A stretch of 64,000 nt of DNA from Beijerinckiaceae bacterium RH AL1. Its GTDB lineage: Bacteria; Pseudomonadota; Alphaproteobacteria; Rhizobiales; Beijerinckiaceae. The notes under the pieces were generated by a model. It had not been told where the DNA came from. It saw only the letters and a program-made list of their open reading frames with translations, and did no database searches. The stretch is taken from NCBI GenBank assembly GCA_901457705.2, contig LR590083.2, positions 1,054,597-1,118,596 on the forward strand, given 5' to 3'. Shown here piece by piece: positions 32,829-42,193 of the stretch; the stretch's first letter is position 1; the number at the start of each line of letters is the position of its first letter. The position numbers were made by a program, and so were the translations under genes.

Positions 32829-33212
32829 ATGGCTCCAGGGCTGCCGCTCACCGTTTACTACAACACGAAGTGCCCGGTCTGCGACGCCGGGATCGACTTT
32901 CAGCGCAACCGCCTCGTCAAGGCGGCGCGCGCTGGCGCGATCGCCTTTCGCGACATCAACCTTGAGCCCGACGCGCTCGCGTCGTACGGGGCGGCGCTGA
33001 ACGACGTGCGCCGCCGCCTGCACGCGACCGATGCCGGCGGCAGGCTCTACGTCGGCATCGACTGCGCCGCCGCCATCTGGGAACGGACGCCCGGCGACGG
33101 ATGGCTCGCCTGGCTCGTCAGCCGCCCGGTCGTGCATCCGATCGCGGCGTTCTGCTACGATCGCTTCGCGGATGTCCTCTATGCCTGGAACCGGCGAAAC
33201 GGCCGCTGGTAG
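32829..33212 (+). CDS. Thiol-disulfide oxidoreductase, DCC family (DUF393)
   Basis: A 127-residue thioredoxin-like protein with the active-site motif in VYYNTKCPVCDAGIDF (near residue 15), whose CxxC with preceding Y/F and following acidic residue gives the DCC family its name. LHATDAGGRLYVGID and RFADVLYAWNRRNGRW are the other conserved parts. The ATG at 32829 gives the normal N-terminus. It converges on tsaD with 3 bp between stops. Role in the cell is not known. Confidence 0.88.
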   Translation: MAPGLPLTVYYNTKCPVCDAGIDFQRNRLVKAARAGAIAFRDINLEPDALASYGAALNDVRRRLHATDAGGRLYVGIDCAAAIWERTPGDGWLAWLVSRPVVHPIAAFCYDRFADVLYAWNRRNGRW

Positions 33213-33215
33213 GCC

Positions 33216-34277
33216 TCACGCCTTGCCGTGGTGGGCCGCCTCGGCGTTGGCGTCGAGCGGCCAGCGCGGGCGGGCGGCGAAGGTCATGTCGTCGACGAGG
33301 TTCAGGCCCAGCCGCTCGATGCCGGCCCAGGCGATCATCGCGCCGTTGTCGGTGCAGAGCTTTGGGGGCGGTATGACGAGGTTGACGCCGGCCTCGCCGC
33401 AGTAGCGCGCCATCGCGCGGCGCAGCGCGTCGTTGGCGGCGACCCCGCCGGCGGCGACGATGGCCGAGCAGTGGCCGATCCTCTCGCGGAACAGGCGGGT
33501 CGCGACGCGGATGCGGTCGATGATGGTGTCGACCACGGCCGCCTGGAACGAGGCGCAGAGATCGTTGACGTCGGTGGCGGTGAGCGGCGCCGACTTTTCC
33601 GCCTCGATGCGCACGGCGGTCTTCAGGCCGGAGAGCGAGAAGTCCGGCTTCGGGCGCCCGGCCATCGGGCGCGGGAAGGCGTAGCGCTCGGGGTTGCCCT
33701 CGGCGGCGTGGCGCTCGACGAGCGGGCCGCCGGGGTAGGGCAGGCCCAGGAGCTTGGCGACCTTGTCGAAGGCTTCGCCGACCGCGTCGTCGACGGTGGC
33801 GCCGAGCCGCACGTAGTCGCCGACGCCGCGCACCGCGACGAGCTGCGTGTGGCCGCCCGAGACGAGCAGCAGCAGGTAGGGGAAGGCGACGTTGTCGGTG
33901 AGGCGCGGCGTCAGCGCGTGCGCCTCGAGGTGGTTCACCGCGACGAACGGCTTGCGCAGCCCGAGCGCCATCGCCTTGCCGGCGGTGAGCCCGACCAGCA
34001 CGCCGCCGATGAGGCCGGGTCCCGCGGCGGCGGCGACAGCATCGATCTCCTTCATCGACCGCAGGCCGGCCGTCGCCACGGCGCGGGCGATCAGCCGGTC
34101 CAAAACCTCGACGTGGGCGCGCGCGGCGATCTCCGGCACCACGCCGCCGTAGGCCGCGTGCTGCTTGATCTGGCTCATGATCTCGTTGGAGAGGATCTCG
34201 CCCGACCCGTCAGGCTTGCGCTCGACGATCGCCGCCGAGGTCTCGTCGCAGGTCGTCTCAATCCCCAATACGCGCAT
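33216..34277 (-). CDS. tsaD: tRNA N6-threonylcarbamoyladenosine transferase subunit
   Basis: TsaD, with TsaB and TsaE, adds threonylcarbamoyl to A37 of ANN-decoding tRNAs. The 353-residue protein opens [19 protein letters not shown], has the metal-binding [11 protein letters not shown] (near residue 113), [31 protein letters not shown] and C-terminal [15 protein letters not shown]. The ATG at 34277 is the family start. A partial decayed copy lies 0.5 kb downstream, and a tandem repeat lies upstream. Confidence 0.95.
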   Translation of the reverse strand: MRVLGIETTCDETSAAIVERKPDGSGEILSNEIMSQIKQHAAYGGVVPEIAARAHVEVLDRLIARAVATAGLRSMKEIDAVAAAAGPGLIGGVLVGLTAGKAMALGLRKPFVAVNHLEAHALTPRLTDNVAFPYLLLLVSGGHTQLVAVRGVGDYVRLGATVDDAVGEAFDKVAKLLGLPYPGGPLVERHAAEGNPERYAFPRPMAGRPKPDFSLSGLKTAVRIEAEKSAPLTATDVNDLCASFQAAVVDTIIDRIRVATRLFRERIGHCSAIVAAGGVAANDALRRAMARYCGEAGVNLVIPPPKLCTDNGAMIAWAGIERLGLNLVDDMTFAARPRWPLDANAEAAHHGKA

Positions 34278-34358
34278 CGTCGACTCCAGGTGCGGGCCGA
34301 CCATGGGCGAGACGGGCGGCGGTGCCTAGCGGAATCTGGACGCCTCGTTCCGCGGCGC

Positions 34359-34424
34359 TGACGCCTGACGCATCCTGACGCGAAAATGCGGTGACGCGTG
34401 ACGCATCGTGACGCGTAAATGCGG
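34359..34424. repeat. Two imperfect 33-bp tandem repeats rich in TGACGC
   Basis: Unit 34359-34391 and unit 34392-34424 differ at only a few positions; each contains TGACGC three times at regular 8-10-bp steps and ends in AAATGCGG. They lie upstream of tsaD (minus strand) and at the panD 3' end. Regular hexamer spacing of about one helical turn would suit cooperative protein binding, but no known site is recognised. Confidence 0.7.
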
Positions 34425-34432
34425 GGGAATGC

Positions 34433-34804
34433 TCACGCGTCGGCGAGCGCACCCGGCTTTTCCTCGATCATCGCAACGATGCGGTTCGTCGCATCGAGCA
34501 CGGCGACCGAGGCCTGCACAGGCGTGGCGGTGAGCTCGAAGCCCATGACGATGATCTGCTCGCCCGCGCCGATGAGGTGGGCCGCCGCGCCGTTCATGCA
34601 GATGGCCCGCGAGCCGCGCGGGCCGGCGATCGTGTAGGTCTCGAGCCGCGCGCCCGACGTGTTGGAAACGACCAGCACCTTCTCGCCCGGCCATAGGCCG
34701 ACGGCGTCGAGCAGGTCGGCGTCGATGGTGATCGAGCCGACATAGGCGAGGTTCGCCTCGGACACGATCGCATTGTGCAGCTTCGATCGCATGACCCAGC
34801 GCAT
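34433..34804 (-). CDS. panD: Aspartate 1-decarboxylase
   Basis: PanD makes beta-alanine for pantothenate and CoA. It is made as a proenzyme that cleaves itself at a Gly-Ser bond to form a pyruvoyl group; here that bond is in LAYVGSITID (Gly23-Ser24 from the first Met). NGAAAHLIGAGEQIIVMGFE and the 123-residue length fit well. A second Met at codon 5 could be the start. The frame closes at TGA 34433, beside the tandem repeat. Confidence 0.94.
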   Translation of the reverse strand: MRWVMRSKLHNAIVSEANLAYVGSITIDADLLDAVGLWPGEKVLVVSNTSGARLETYTIAGPRGSRAICMNGAAAHLIGAGEQIIVMGFELTATPVQASVAVLDATNRIVAMIEEKPGALADA

Positions 34805-34858
34805 GCATCCGCCCCCAAGAAATCCGTGCGCCCTATAGCCGGCGGGACGCCCGCAAGG

Positions 34859-35101
34859 TCAACCGGGGATGTCGGGGCTGCAGCGCGGGCAGGCCGGCGC
34901 CTGCGGCAGGTCGTGGGGAAACTGGCGGCCGCAGGCGATGCACGTCCCTCGCGCGGCGCGAAGGCGCTCGAGACGCGCCGTCCGCGATTCGGTCGGATGC
35001 GGGGCGACGCCGCCCTGCGCTGTCCCCAGCCCGGCGAGCCTCAGGTACAGCGTGGTCGCAAAAGCGACGCAGAAAACGACGATGGCTTGCCAAGTCGGCA
35101 T
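34859..35101 (-). CDS. Small membrane protein with a zinc-ribbon-like end
   Basis: An 80-residue protein with an N-terminal membrane helix (IVVFCVAFATTLYLRLAGL) and a cytoplasmic-type end bearing CIACGRQF and CPRC, a C2-C2 zinc ribbon pattern. No family recognised. It lies 55 bp upstream of panD on the same strand and may share its transcript. Confidence 0.6.
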   Translation of the reverse strand: MPTWQAIVVFCVAFATTLYLRLAGLGTAQGGVAPHPTESRTARLERLRAARGTCIACGRQFPHDLPQAPACPRCSPDIPG

Positions 35102-35298
35102 CGGGCGTCGGCCGCGTGTTGTTGTCGTCTTCCTCTAGAGGAGGCGCAACGAGCTGAAAGAACCGTTGTGAACATTGGTTACCGCACGCTGCGGCGCGAC
35201 CAAATCTCGGAGGGATTTATCGCAAGGCGGTTCTCTTCAGCCGCGAAAGGCCGTACAACGGGGTCGGTTTCCGGCGCGGGCGCGCCATAGCGGGTGCG

Positions 35299-36714
35299 AT
35301 GACGAAGTTCGAGGCGCGGCAGGATAGCATCACGACGGTCGACCGGGCGGATGGTCGCAAGGTCTTCGTGAAGTCCTACGGCTGCCAGATGAACGTCTAC
35401 GACGCCCAGCGGATGACCGACCAGCTCGGCGACGGCGGCTATGCCGAGACCGCGCGGGTCGAGGACGCCGACCTCGTCGTGCTCAACACCTGCCACATCC
35501 GCGAGCGGGCGACGGAAAAGATCTTCTCCGAGCTCGGCAAGCTGCGGCTGCTCAAGGCCGAGCGTGCCGCGGGCGGCCGCGACACCAAGATCGTCGTCGC
35601 GGGCTGCGTCGCGCAGGCGGAGGGCGCCGAGATCCTGCGCCGCGAGCGCGCGGTCGACGTCGTCGTCGGGCCGCAGAGCTACCACCGCCTGCCGGACATG
35701 TTGGCGAGGGCCGGGCAGGGCGAGCGCGTCGTCGACACCGAGTTCGAGCTCGAGGACAAGTTTTCCCGCCTGCCGAAGCCGCGCGCGACCGGGCCGGCGG
35801 CCTTCCTGACGATCCAGGAGGGCTGCGACAAGTTCTGCACCTTCTGCGTCGTGCCCTACACGCGAGGCCCCGAGCTGTCGCGGCCGGTCGCGGCCATCGT
35901 CGCCGAGGCGCGGGCCCTCGCCGAGGCCGGCGTGCGCGAGATCACGCTGCTCGGCCAGAACGTCAACGGCTACCACGGCGAGGACGAGCAGGGCCGCACG
36001 GCCGGCCTCGCGGCGCTCTGCCGGCGGCTCGCGGTGATCCCCGGCCTCGACCGGCTGCGCTACACGACGAGCCACCCCAACGACCTCGACGACGATCTCG
36101 TCGCCGCGCACCGCGACCTGCCGGCATTGATGCCGTTCCTGCACCTGCCGGTGCAATCGGGCTCGGACCGCATCCTCAAGGCGATGAACCGCCGGCACAC
36201 GGCCGCCCGCTACCTCGAGCTCGTCGCTCGGCTGCGCGCGGCGCGGCCCGACCTTGCTTTGTCTTCCGACTTCATCGTCGGCTTCCCCGGCGAGACCGAT
36301 GCCGACTTCGAGGCGACGCTGGACCTCATCCGGCGCGTCGGCTTCGCCTCGACCTTCTCGTTCAAGTACTCGCCGCGCCCCGGCACGCCCGGCGCCGAGA
36401 TGGACGACCAGGTGCCCGACGCCGTGATGCGCGAGCGCCTCGCGCGGCTGCAGGCGCTGGTGGAAGAGCAGCGGCAGGCGTTCAACGCGGCGACGGTCGG
36501 GCGCACGCTCGACGTGCTGCTCGAGCGCCCCGGCCGTCATCCCGGCCAGCTAACCGGCAAGACGCCCTACCTGCAGCAGGTGCAAGTTGAGGGTCCGCCG
36601 GACCTCGTCGGGACCATCGTGCCGGTGACAATCGACGCCACCGCCCCCAATTCCCTGTTTGGAAGCTTGGCCCATCGGGATTGGGCCCGCCAGCCCGCGA
36701 GGTCCGTGGCTTGA
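35299..36714 (+). CDS. miaB: tRNA-2-methylthio-N6-dimethylallyladenosine synthase
   Basis: MiaB is a radical-SAM methylthiotransferase acting on i6A37 of tRNA. The 471-residue protein has the N-terminal cluster cysteines in [28 protein letters not shown] and [10 protein letters not shown], the radical-SAM motif in [16 protein letters not shown] (near residue 175), [18 protein letters not shown] and a C-terminal TRAM domain. It heads a run of five overlapping or closely spaced genes (miaB-phoH-ybeY-corC-lnt). Confidence 0.97.
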   Translation: MTKFEARQDSITTVDRADGRKVFVKSYGCQMNVYDAQRMTDQLGDGGYAETARVEDADLVVLNTCHIRERATEKIFSELGKLRLLKAERAAGGRDTKIVVAGCVAQAEGAEILRRERAVDVVVGPQSYHRLPDMLARAGQGERVVDTEFELEDKFSRLPKPRATGPAAFLTIQEGCDKFCTFCVVPYTRGPELSRPVAAIVAEARALAEAGVREITLLGQNVNGYHGEDEQGRTAGLAALCRRLAVIPGLDRLRYTTSHPNDLDDDLVAAHRDLPALMPFLHLPVQSGSDRILKAMNRRHTAARYLELVARLRAARPDLALSSDFIVGFPGETDADFEATLDLIRRVGFASTFSFKYSPRPGTPGAEMDDQVPDAVMRERLARLQALVEEQRQAFNAATVGRTLDVLLERPGRHPGQLTGKTPYLQQVQVEGPPDLVGTIVPVTIDATAPNSLFGSLAHRDWARQPARSVA

Positions 36715-37796
36715 AATCTCCGAACCGTGCCGCCGTGTCGCCGGCCAGCGCGGCGCCCACGACCCTCTCGGCGCCCGGCGAGCTGACGATCTCGTTTCCG
36801 GACAACCGGTACGCGTCGGCGCTGTTCGGCCAGTACGACCAGAACCTCGCGCGCGTCGAGCGCAGCCTCGGCGTGGTGTGCCACGCGCTCGGCAACCAGG
36901 TGACGATCAAGGGGCCGCCCGACGTTTGCGAGCGCGCCCGCCACGTGCTGCAGATGCTCTACGACCGCATCAAGCTCGGCCAGCCGATCTCGATGGGCGA
37001 CATCGACGGCGCGATCCAGGAGGGCCTGCTGCAGGGCGTGCTGTTCCCGGCGAGCGCCGACGGCGCGGCCGAGAAGGCGCCGTTCGAGCAGATCGCAACG
37101 CGCAAGCGCGGCCCCGTGCGTGCCCGCAACGCGACGCAGAATGCCTACATCAGGGCGCTTAAGAAGCACGAGCTGGTGTTTGCCGAGGGGCCGGCCGGAA
37201 CCGGCAAGACCTGGCTCGCGGTCGGCTACGCCGTCTCGCTGCTCGAGCAGGGGGTCGTCGAGCGGCTGATCCTGTCGCGCCCGGCGGTCGAGGCCGGCGA
37301 GAGGCTCGGCTTCCTGCCCGGCGACATGCGCGACAAGGTCGACCCCTACCTGCGGCCGATCTTCGACGCCCTGGCCGACTTCATGGACCCGCGCCTCGTC
37401 GAGCGCGGCATGCAGACCGGCATGATCGAGGTCGCGCCGCTCGCCTTCATGCGCGGCCGCACGCTATCCAACGCCTGCGTCCTGCTCGACGAAGCGCAGA
37501 ACGCAGCCTCCATGCAGATGAAGATGTTCTTGACGCGTCTCGGCGAGAACTCGCGGATGATCATCACCGGCGACCCGACGCAGATCGACCTGCCGCACGG
37601 CCAGCGCTCGGGCCTCTCCGAGGCGATCGGCCTCCTGTCGGGGCTGGAGGGCATCGGCCACGTGGTCTTCCAGGAAGGCGACGTGGTGCGTCACGACCTC
37701 GTTCGGCGTATCGTCGGGGCCTATGAGGGGGCGGCCCGTCGCGCCCGCGAGATCGCCGGGGCCGACTTTTCTTCGGGAGCCGGGAGACCGGCCTGA
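36711..37796 (+). CDS. PhoH family ATPase
   Basis: A 361-residue PhoH-like (YbeZ) protein. An N-terminal KH-like region ([20 protein letters not shown]) is followed by the ATPase core with Walker A in [16 protein letters not shown] (near residue 165), [19 protein letters not shown] and Walker B in [19 protein letters not shown]. YbeZ works with YbeY in RNA quality control. The TTG at 36711 overlaps the miaB stop (TTGA), and ybeY starts 2 bp after the stop. Confidence 0.93.
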   Translation: MKSPNRAAVSPASAAPTTLSAPGELTISFPDNRYASALFGQYDQNLARVERSLGVVCHALGNQVTIKGPPDVCERARHVLQMLYDRIKLGQPISMGDIDGAIQEGLLQGVLFPASADGAAEKAPFEQIATRKRGPVRARNATQNAYIRALKKHELVFAEGPAGTGKTWLAVGYAVSLLEQGVVERLILSRPAVEAGERLGFLPGDMRDKVDPYLRPIFDALADFMDPRLVERGMQTGMIEVAPLAFMRGRTLSNACVLLDEAQNAASMQMKMFLTRLGENSRMIITGDPTQIDLPHGQRSGLSEAIGLLSGLEGIGHVVFQEGDVVRHDLVRRIVGAYEGAARRAREIAGADFSSGAGRPA

Positions 37797-37798
37797 CC

Positions 37799-38290
37799 AT
37801 GAGCCTTTCGATCGATATCGCGATCGAGCACGACGCCTGGCGTGATCTCCCCGACCTCGACGCCAGCGTCGAGCGCGCCGTCGGCGCGGCGCTCGCTGTT
37901 GCCGCCCAAGCTGAGGCCGCGCAAGCCGAGGCCACGCTCGCCGCCGACACCGAGCTGTCGCTCATGCTCTGCGACGACGCGTTCATCCGCGACCTGAACG
38001 CGCGCTGGCGCGACAAGGACGCGGCGACGAACGTGCTCTCCTTCCCGTCCGCCGATCCCGCGATGCTCGGCGACATCATCGTCGCCTACGAGACCTGCGC
38101 CAGGGAAGCGCGGGACGAGGGGCGCTCGCTCGCCGATCACCTCGCCCACATGATCGTGCACGGCGTCTTCCATCTCTTAGGGTTCGATCATCTCGACGAC
38201 GACGAAGCCGAGGAGATGGAGCGGCTCGAAGCGCAGGCGCTGGCAAGCCTCGGCATCGCCTCGCCCTATGCCGTAGAGGCCACGCCATGA
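37799..38290 (+). CDS. ybeY: Endoribonuclease YbeY
   Basis: YbeY is a zinc-dependent RNase for 16S rRNA 3' maturation and ribosome quality control. The 163-residue product has ARWRDKDAATNVLSFP (near residue 65) and the zinc motif HMIVHGVFHLLGFDH (H3xH5xH, near residue 118). Its stop overlaps the corC start (ATGA). Partner phoH lies directly upstream. Confidence 0.95.
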   Translation: MSLSIDIAIEHDAWRDLPDLDASVERAVGAALAVAAQAEAAQAEATLAADTELSLMLCDDAFIRDLNARWRDKDAATNVLSFPSADPAMLGDIIVAYETCAREARDEGRSLADHLAHMIVHGVFHLLGFDHLDDDEAEEMERLEAQALASLGIASPYAVEATP

Positions 38291-39300
38291 GCGATCCCGC
38301 GGTCGTCCGCGTCGATCCCGACGAAGAGCCGCAGAGTCCTGCCCACGGCCCCGGTCTCTTCGATCGCCTGCGCGCCGCCTTCGGCCTCGGCAACGCGTCG
38401 ATCCGCGACGACATCCAGGATGCGCTGGAAGACAGCTCGGCGCAGGCCGACTTCTCGGCGCAAGAGCGCCTGATGATGAAGAACGTGCTCGCCCTGCACG
38501 AGGTCAGGGTCGAGGACGTGATGGTCCCGCGCGCCGACATCTTCTCCGTCTCGCTGAAGATGACGCTCGTCGAGGTGCTGGCGATGTTCCGCACCGCCGG
38601 CCATTCGCGGCTGCCGGTCTACGGCGCGACGCTCGACGATCCGCGCGGCATGATCCACGTGCGCGATCTCGTCGACTACATCGCCGCCGCCGAGGAGCCG
38701 ATGCCGAAGGGCGACATCGCCCCCGTGGCGACCGAGGGGCCGGAGCCGGCGCCGGACAAGATGGTGCGCTCGCTCGGCGCGCTCGACCTGACGCTGCCGC
38801 TCTCGGCGGCGAAGATCCTGCGGCCGGTGCTCTTCGTGCCGCCGTCGATGCCCGCCCTCGACCTGCTCGTGAAGATGCAGACGACGCGCACGCACATGGC
38901 GCTCGTCATCGACGAGTACGGCGGCACCGAAGGTTTGGCCTCCATCGAGGACATCGTCGAGATGATCGTCGGCGACATCGAGGACGAGCACGACGAGGCC
39001 GACGAGCCGACCGTGGTGAAGGCCGAGGACGGCTCGTTCCTCGTCGACGCCCGCGCGCCGCTCGATGAGCTGTCGACGACACTCGACACCGACCTCGAAA
39101 CAATGTCGGACGCCGAAGACGTCGAGACGGTCGGCGGCCTCGTCACCGCGCTCGCCGGCCACGTGCCTGTGCGCGGCGAGATCGTCGTCGAAGGCGGCCT
39201 CGAGTTCGAGGTGCTCGATGCCGACCCGCGCCGGGTGAAGCGGCTGAAGGTGTACCGCAGCACCCGCGGCGCGCCGTCGGGCGAGGATGCCGCGAGCTGA
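38287..39300 (+). CDS. CBS-domain hemolysin-family protein (CorC/TlyC)
   Basis: A 337-residue cytoplasmic protein. It has an N-terminal linker (QERLMMKNVLALHEVRVEDV), two CBS domains (residues about 75-225; VEDVMVPRADIFSV opens the first and VIDEYGGTEGLASIEDIVEM is in the second) and the CorC_HlyC end domain (SFLVDARAPLDELS to the C-terminus). No DUF21 membrane domain. The corC position before lnt is conserved in proteobacteria; a role in ion homeostasis is assumed for the family. Confidence 0.92.
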   Translation: MSDPAVVRVDPDEEPQSPAHGPGLFDRLRAAFGLGNASIRDDIQDALEDSSAQADFSAQERLMMKNVLALHEVRVEDVMVPRADIFSVSLKMTLVEVLAMFRTAGHSRLPVYGATLDDPRGMIHVRDLVDYIAAAEEPMPKGDIAPVATEGPEPAPDKMVRSLGALDLTLPLSAAKILRPVLFVPPSMPALDLLVKMQTTRTHMALVIDEYGGTEGLASIEDIVEMIVGDIEDEHDEADEPTVVKAEDGSFLVDARAPLDELSTTLDTDLETMSDAEDVETVGGLVTALAGHVPVRGEIVVEGGLEFEVLDADPRRVKRLKVYRSTRGAPSGEDAAS

Positions 39301-39376
39301 GCCCAAGCGCGATCAGGCGTCCTGGGCCATCGCACCAGCCGGATGCGGGCGCCGACCTGCGGCCCGGGCTCGCCTG

Positions 39377-40969
39377 ATGCTCGCGTTGCTCGCCGAAGGG
39401 GTCGCCCGCGCACAGGGCTGGCGGCGACGGCTGATCGCCGTCCTCGCCGGCGCGTTCGGCGCGCTGGCGCTGGCGCCGATCTCGATCGGCGTCGCGCTCG
39501 TCCCGACGCTGGTCGTCGCGGTCTGGCTCCTCGACGGCACCGCGCAGGGCGAGGGCACGCGCCGGGCGGCGCTGTGGCGCGCGTTTTCCGACGGGTGGTG
39601 GCTCGGCTTCGGTTATTTCGTCGCCGGCTTCTGGTGGCTGTCGGCGGCCTTCCTCATCGATCCCGAGTTCACCTGGGCGATGCCGTTCGGCGTGCTCGGG
39701 CTGCCGGCGCTTCTCGCGCTGTTCTTCGGCGCCGGCTTCGCGCTGGCGCGGGCGCTCTGGCGGCCGGGGCCGGGGCGGGTGCTCGCCCTCGCGCTCGGCC
39801 TGTCGGCAGCGGAGGCGGCGCGCGGCCATCTCTTCACCGGCTTCCCCTGGAACCCGCTCGGCATGGGGCTCGGCGGCACGCTCCTCACCGCGCAGCCGGC
39901 GGCGCTCGTCGGGCTCGACGGGCTGACGCTGCTGACGGTCGCGATCTTCGCCGCGCCGGCGACGCTCGCCGATCGCGGCGACCGGCGCCGCGCGGCGGCC
40001 CCGACCCTCGTCGCGCTCGCGGCCCTGGCGGCGATCCTCGCCTACGGCGGCCTGCGCCTCTCGCGGCCGGCGCCGCCCGAGGGCGACCAGATCGTGCGCA
40101 TCGTGCAGCCGGGCCTGCGGCCCGACAGCGAGTTCTCGCCGGAAAACCGCGATCGCATCGTCGACCACTACATCGCGCTCTCACAGACCGACGATGCCGC
40201 AAAGCACATCAAGCTCGACGACGTCGCCATGCTGGTGTGGCCGGAATCCGCCTTCCCGTTCATCCTGCAGCGCGACCCCTATGAGCTCGGCAAGATCGGC
40301 GGCATGCTGCCGGCGCGCACGCATCTCGTCACCGGCGCGGCGCGCGAGGTCGAGGTGCCGGCCGGCAACGGCCATGTCGCCCACAGCGACTACTACAACT
40401 CGATCCTCGTCATCGCGCGCGGCGGCGCGGTCGTCGAGAGCTACGACAAGGTGCACCTCGTCCCGTTCGGCGAGTACCTGCCGTTCGATTCGGCGCTGCG
40501 GGCGCTCGGGCTGCGGAACTTCGTGGCGATCCCCGGCGGCTTCGAATTCGGCGTCGGGCGCCACGCGCTCGTCGTGCCGGGCCTGCCGCCGGCGGCGCCG
40601 CTGATCTGCTACGAGGCGATCTTCCCGGGTGAGGTCACGATCGCCGGCGCGCCGCGGCCGGCCTATCTCCTCAACATCACCAACGACGGCTGGTTCGGGC
40701 TTACCGCGGGGCCGCACCAGCACTTCGCGCAGGCGCGCCTGCGCTCGATCGAGGAAGGCCTGCCCATGGTGAGGGGCGCGGCCACCGGCATCTCGGCGGT
40801 GATCGATCCCTATGGGCGGATTCTCCAGTCGCTGCCGCTCGGTCCGGAGGGCATCATCGACGCGCGCTTGCCGGCGCCCATCGATCCACCGCCCTTCGCG
40901 CGGTTCAGCCTCTGGTTGTCGTCGCTGGCCTGGATTGCTACCTTATTGTTTTATTTGCGATTTCTATAG
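39377..40969 (+). CDS. lnt: Apolipoprotein N-acyltransferase
   Basis: Lnt adds the third acyl chain to lipoproteins in the inner membrane. The protein has 6-7 N-terminal membrane helices, then a nitrilase-type domain with the triad Glu (MLVWPESAFPF), Lys (VESYDKVHLVPFGEYLPF) and Cys (APLICYEAIFPGE), and a final membrane helix. I chose the ATG at 39377 (530 residues, normal length, right before a hydrophobic helix); an earlier in-frame ATG at 39287 overlaps corC and would add 30 unconserved residues. Confidence 0.93.
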   Translation: MLALLAEGVARAQGWRRRLIAVLAGAFGALALAPISIGVALVPTLVVAVWLLDGTAQGEGTRRAALWRAFSDGWWLGFGYFVAGFWWLSAAFLIDPEFTWAMPFGVLGLPALLALFFGAGFALARALWRPGPGRVLALALGLSAAEAARGHLFTGFPWNPLGMGLGGTLLTAQPAALVGLDGLTLLTVAIFAAPATLADRGDRRRAAAPTLVALAALAAILAYGGLRLSRPAPPEGDQIVRIVQPGLRPDSEFSPENRDRIVDHYIALSQTDDAAKHIKLDDVAMLVWPESAFPFILQRDPYELGKIGGMLPARTHLVTGAAREVEVPAGNGHVAHSDYYNSILVIARGGAVVESYDKVHLVPFGEYLPFDSALRALGLRNFVAIPGGFEFGVGRHALVVPGLPPAAPLICYEAIFPGEVTIAGAPRPAYLLNITNDGWFGLTAGPHQHFAQARLRSIEEGLPMVRGAATGISAVIDPYGRILQSLPLGPEGIIDARLPAPIDPPPFARFSLWLSSLAWIATLLFYLRFL

Positions 40970-41039
40970 TCTATATCTGCATTAAATTGTCACGTTGCCA
41001 TTGTTTTGCCGCAAAAAAAGCTGGATTAGGATGCGCTTT

Positions 41040-41063
41040 CCCCTCACATTGCCTTATGAGGGG
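41040..41063. promoter_or_regulatory. Hairpin in the AT-rich leader of the XRE regulator gene
   Basis: A 7-bp stem (41040-41046 with 41057-41063) and ten-base loop within the 143-bp AT-rich gap between lnt and the regulator. Around it the sequence is AT-rich (TCTATAGTCTATATCTGCATT before, a run of seven A near 41013), unlike the neighbours. This may be the promoter and 5' leader of the regulator; no known riboswitch fold is recognisable. Confidence 0.35.
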
Positions 41064-41112
41064 CACACAGGATGAAGAGGCGAAGCGACCCTTGGATCAA
41101 AGGCTTATAGGC

Positions 41113-41544
41113 GTGAAGAAGGTTCCCAACCCGATCGACAAGCATGTCGGTAGCCGTGTCCGCATGCGTCGCGTTCTCTTGGGAATGAGCCAGGAAAAGC
41201 TTGGGGAAGCGCTCAACCTGACCTTCCAGCAGGTGCAGAAGTACGAGAAGGGCACCAACCGGATCGGCGCCAGCCGGCTGCAGCAGATCTCGAAGACGCT
41301 CAACGTCCCGCCGGCCTACTTCTTCGACGGCGCGCCCTCGTTCGACGGCAGCGCCGACGGGATGGCCCACTCCGCCGCGGCAGAGGAGGGCTCGGCCTAT
41401 GTCGTCGACTTCCTGTCGACGACGGAAGGTTTGCACCTCAACCGTGCCTTCGCGCGCATCCAGGACCCGAAGGTGCGCAAGCGCATCGTCGATCTGGTGA
41501 CGACGCTCGCCGGCGACGACGAGGCTCCCTCCGCGCAAGGGTGA
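41113..41544 (+). CDS. XRE-type helix-turn-helix regulator
   Basis: A 143-residue regulator with an N-terminal HTH: NPIDKHVGSRVRMRRVLLGM, then SQEKLGEALNLTFQQVQKYEKG and ASRLQQISKTLNVP. Its C-terminal half ends in a helix (PKVRKRIVDLVTTLAG). This is the short XRE regulator that sits after lnt and before metK in most Rhizobiales. The GTG at 41113 gives the family N-terminus (KKVPNPIDKHVG); an ATG at 41056 is also in frame. Here metK does not follow; a sigma-factor gene does. Confidence 0.9.
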   Translation: MKKVPNPIDKHVGSRVRMRRVLLGMSQEKLGEALNLTFQQVQKYEKGTNRIGASRLQQISKTLNVPPAYFFDGAPSFDGSADGMAHSAAAEEGSAYVVDFLSTTEGLHLNRAFARIQDPKVRKRIVDLVTTLAGDDEAPSAQG

Positions 41545-41632
41545 CGTTTCCCCAACGTCGGATTTGCTCTAACACGAGGCCGGGCGATGCGGCCGACGAC
41601 AAGATCGGTGTCCCGTCGGCCCTGGAGGTGTC

Positions 41633-42193
41633 TTGCCCGCGACGGAACGAACCGAACTCGATAGCCTGCTCGTCGCCGTTGCCGACGCCGACAGGGCGGC
41701 ATTCCGGCGCCTGTACGATCTGACCGCTCCGAAACTTTTCGCGACGATTCTCCGTATCGTGAAGGTCAAAGCGTCGGCGGAAGAGATATTGCAGGACGTC
41801 TATCTACGAGTTTGGCAGAACGCCGGAAGCTACTCGCCGGAGGCGGCGCCCGCGCGCGTCTGGATGAACTCGATCGCGCGGAATCGGGCGATCGACGTCC
41901 TGCGGCAGAAGACGCCGGCGTCGGCGTCCAGCCTCGACGACGGCACCAACTGGTTCGAGCGCATCGCCGAGGACAGGGACAGGGAGGCGGACTTGATCGA
42001 CGTCGCCTCGCTCCGCCACTGTCTCGGCACCATCGAGCCGCAGGCGCGCGACTGCGTGCTCGCCGCCTACTACCAGGGCCTGTCGCGCGAGGAGCTCGCG
42101 CAGCGCTACGCGCGCCCCGTCAACACGATCAAGACGTGGCTGCATCGCAGCCTCGCCTCGCTGCGTGCCTGCCTCGACGAGGGCGGCGCATGA
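41633..42193 (+). CDS. ECF sigma factor, SigK-like
   Basis: A 186-residue extracytoplasmic-function sigma factor. Region 2 shows YDLTAPKLFATILRIVKVKA, EEILQDVYLRVWQNAGSY and ARVWMNSIARNRAIDVLR; region 4 shows ALRHCLGTIE-like text, then YYQGLSREELAQRY and PVNTIKTWLHRSLASLRACL. The TTG at 41633 has GGAGGTG upstream. It overlaps the anti-sigma gene start by 4 bp (ATGA), the standard coupled arrangement. Confidence 0.93.
   Translation: MPATERTELDSLLVAVADADRAAFRRLYDLTAPKLFATILRIVKVKASAEEILQDVYLRVWQNAGSYSPEAAPARVWMNSIARNRAIDVLRQKTPASASSLDDGTNWFERIAEDRDREADLIDVASLRHCLGTIEPQARDCVLAAYYQGLSREELAQRYARPVNTIKTWLHRSLASLRACLDEGGA

Noticed and set aside
40970-41112. A SAM riboswitch in the leader before the XRE gene
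   Set aside because: The location would fit a metK-linked region, but the single hairpin seen does not match the SAM-II core and metK is absent.
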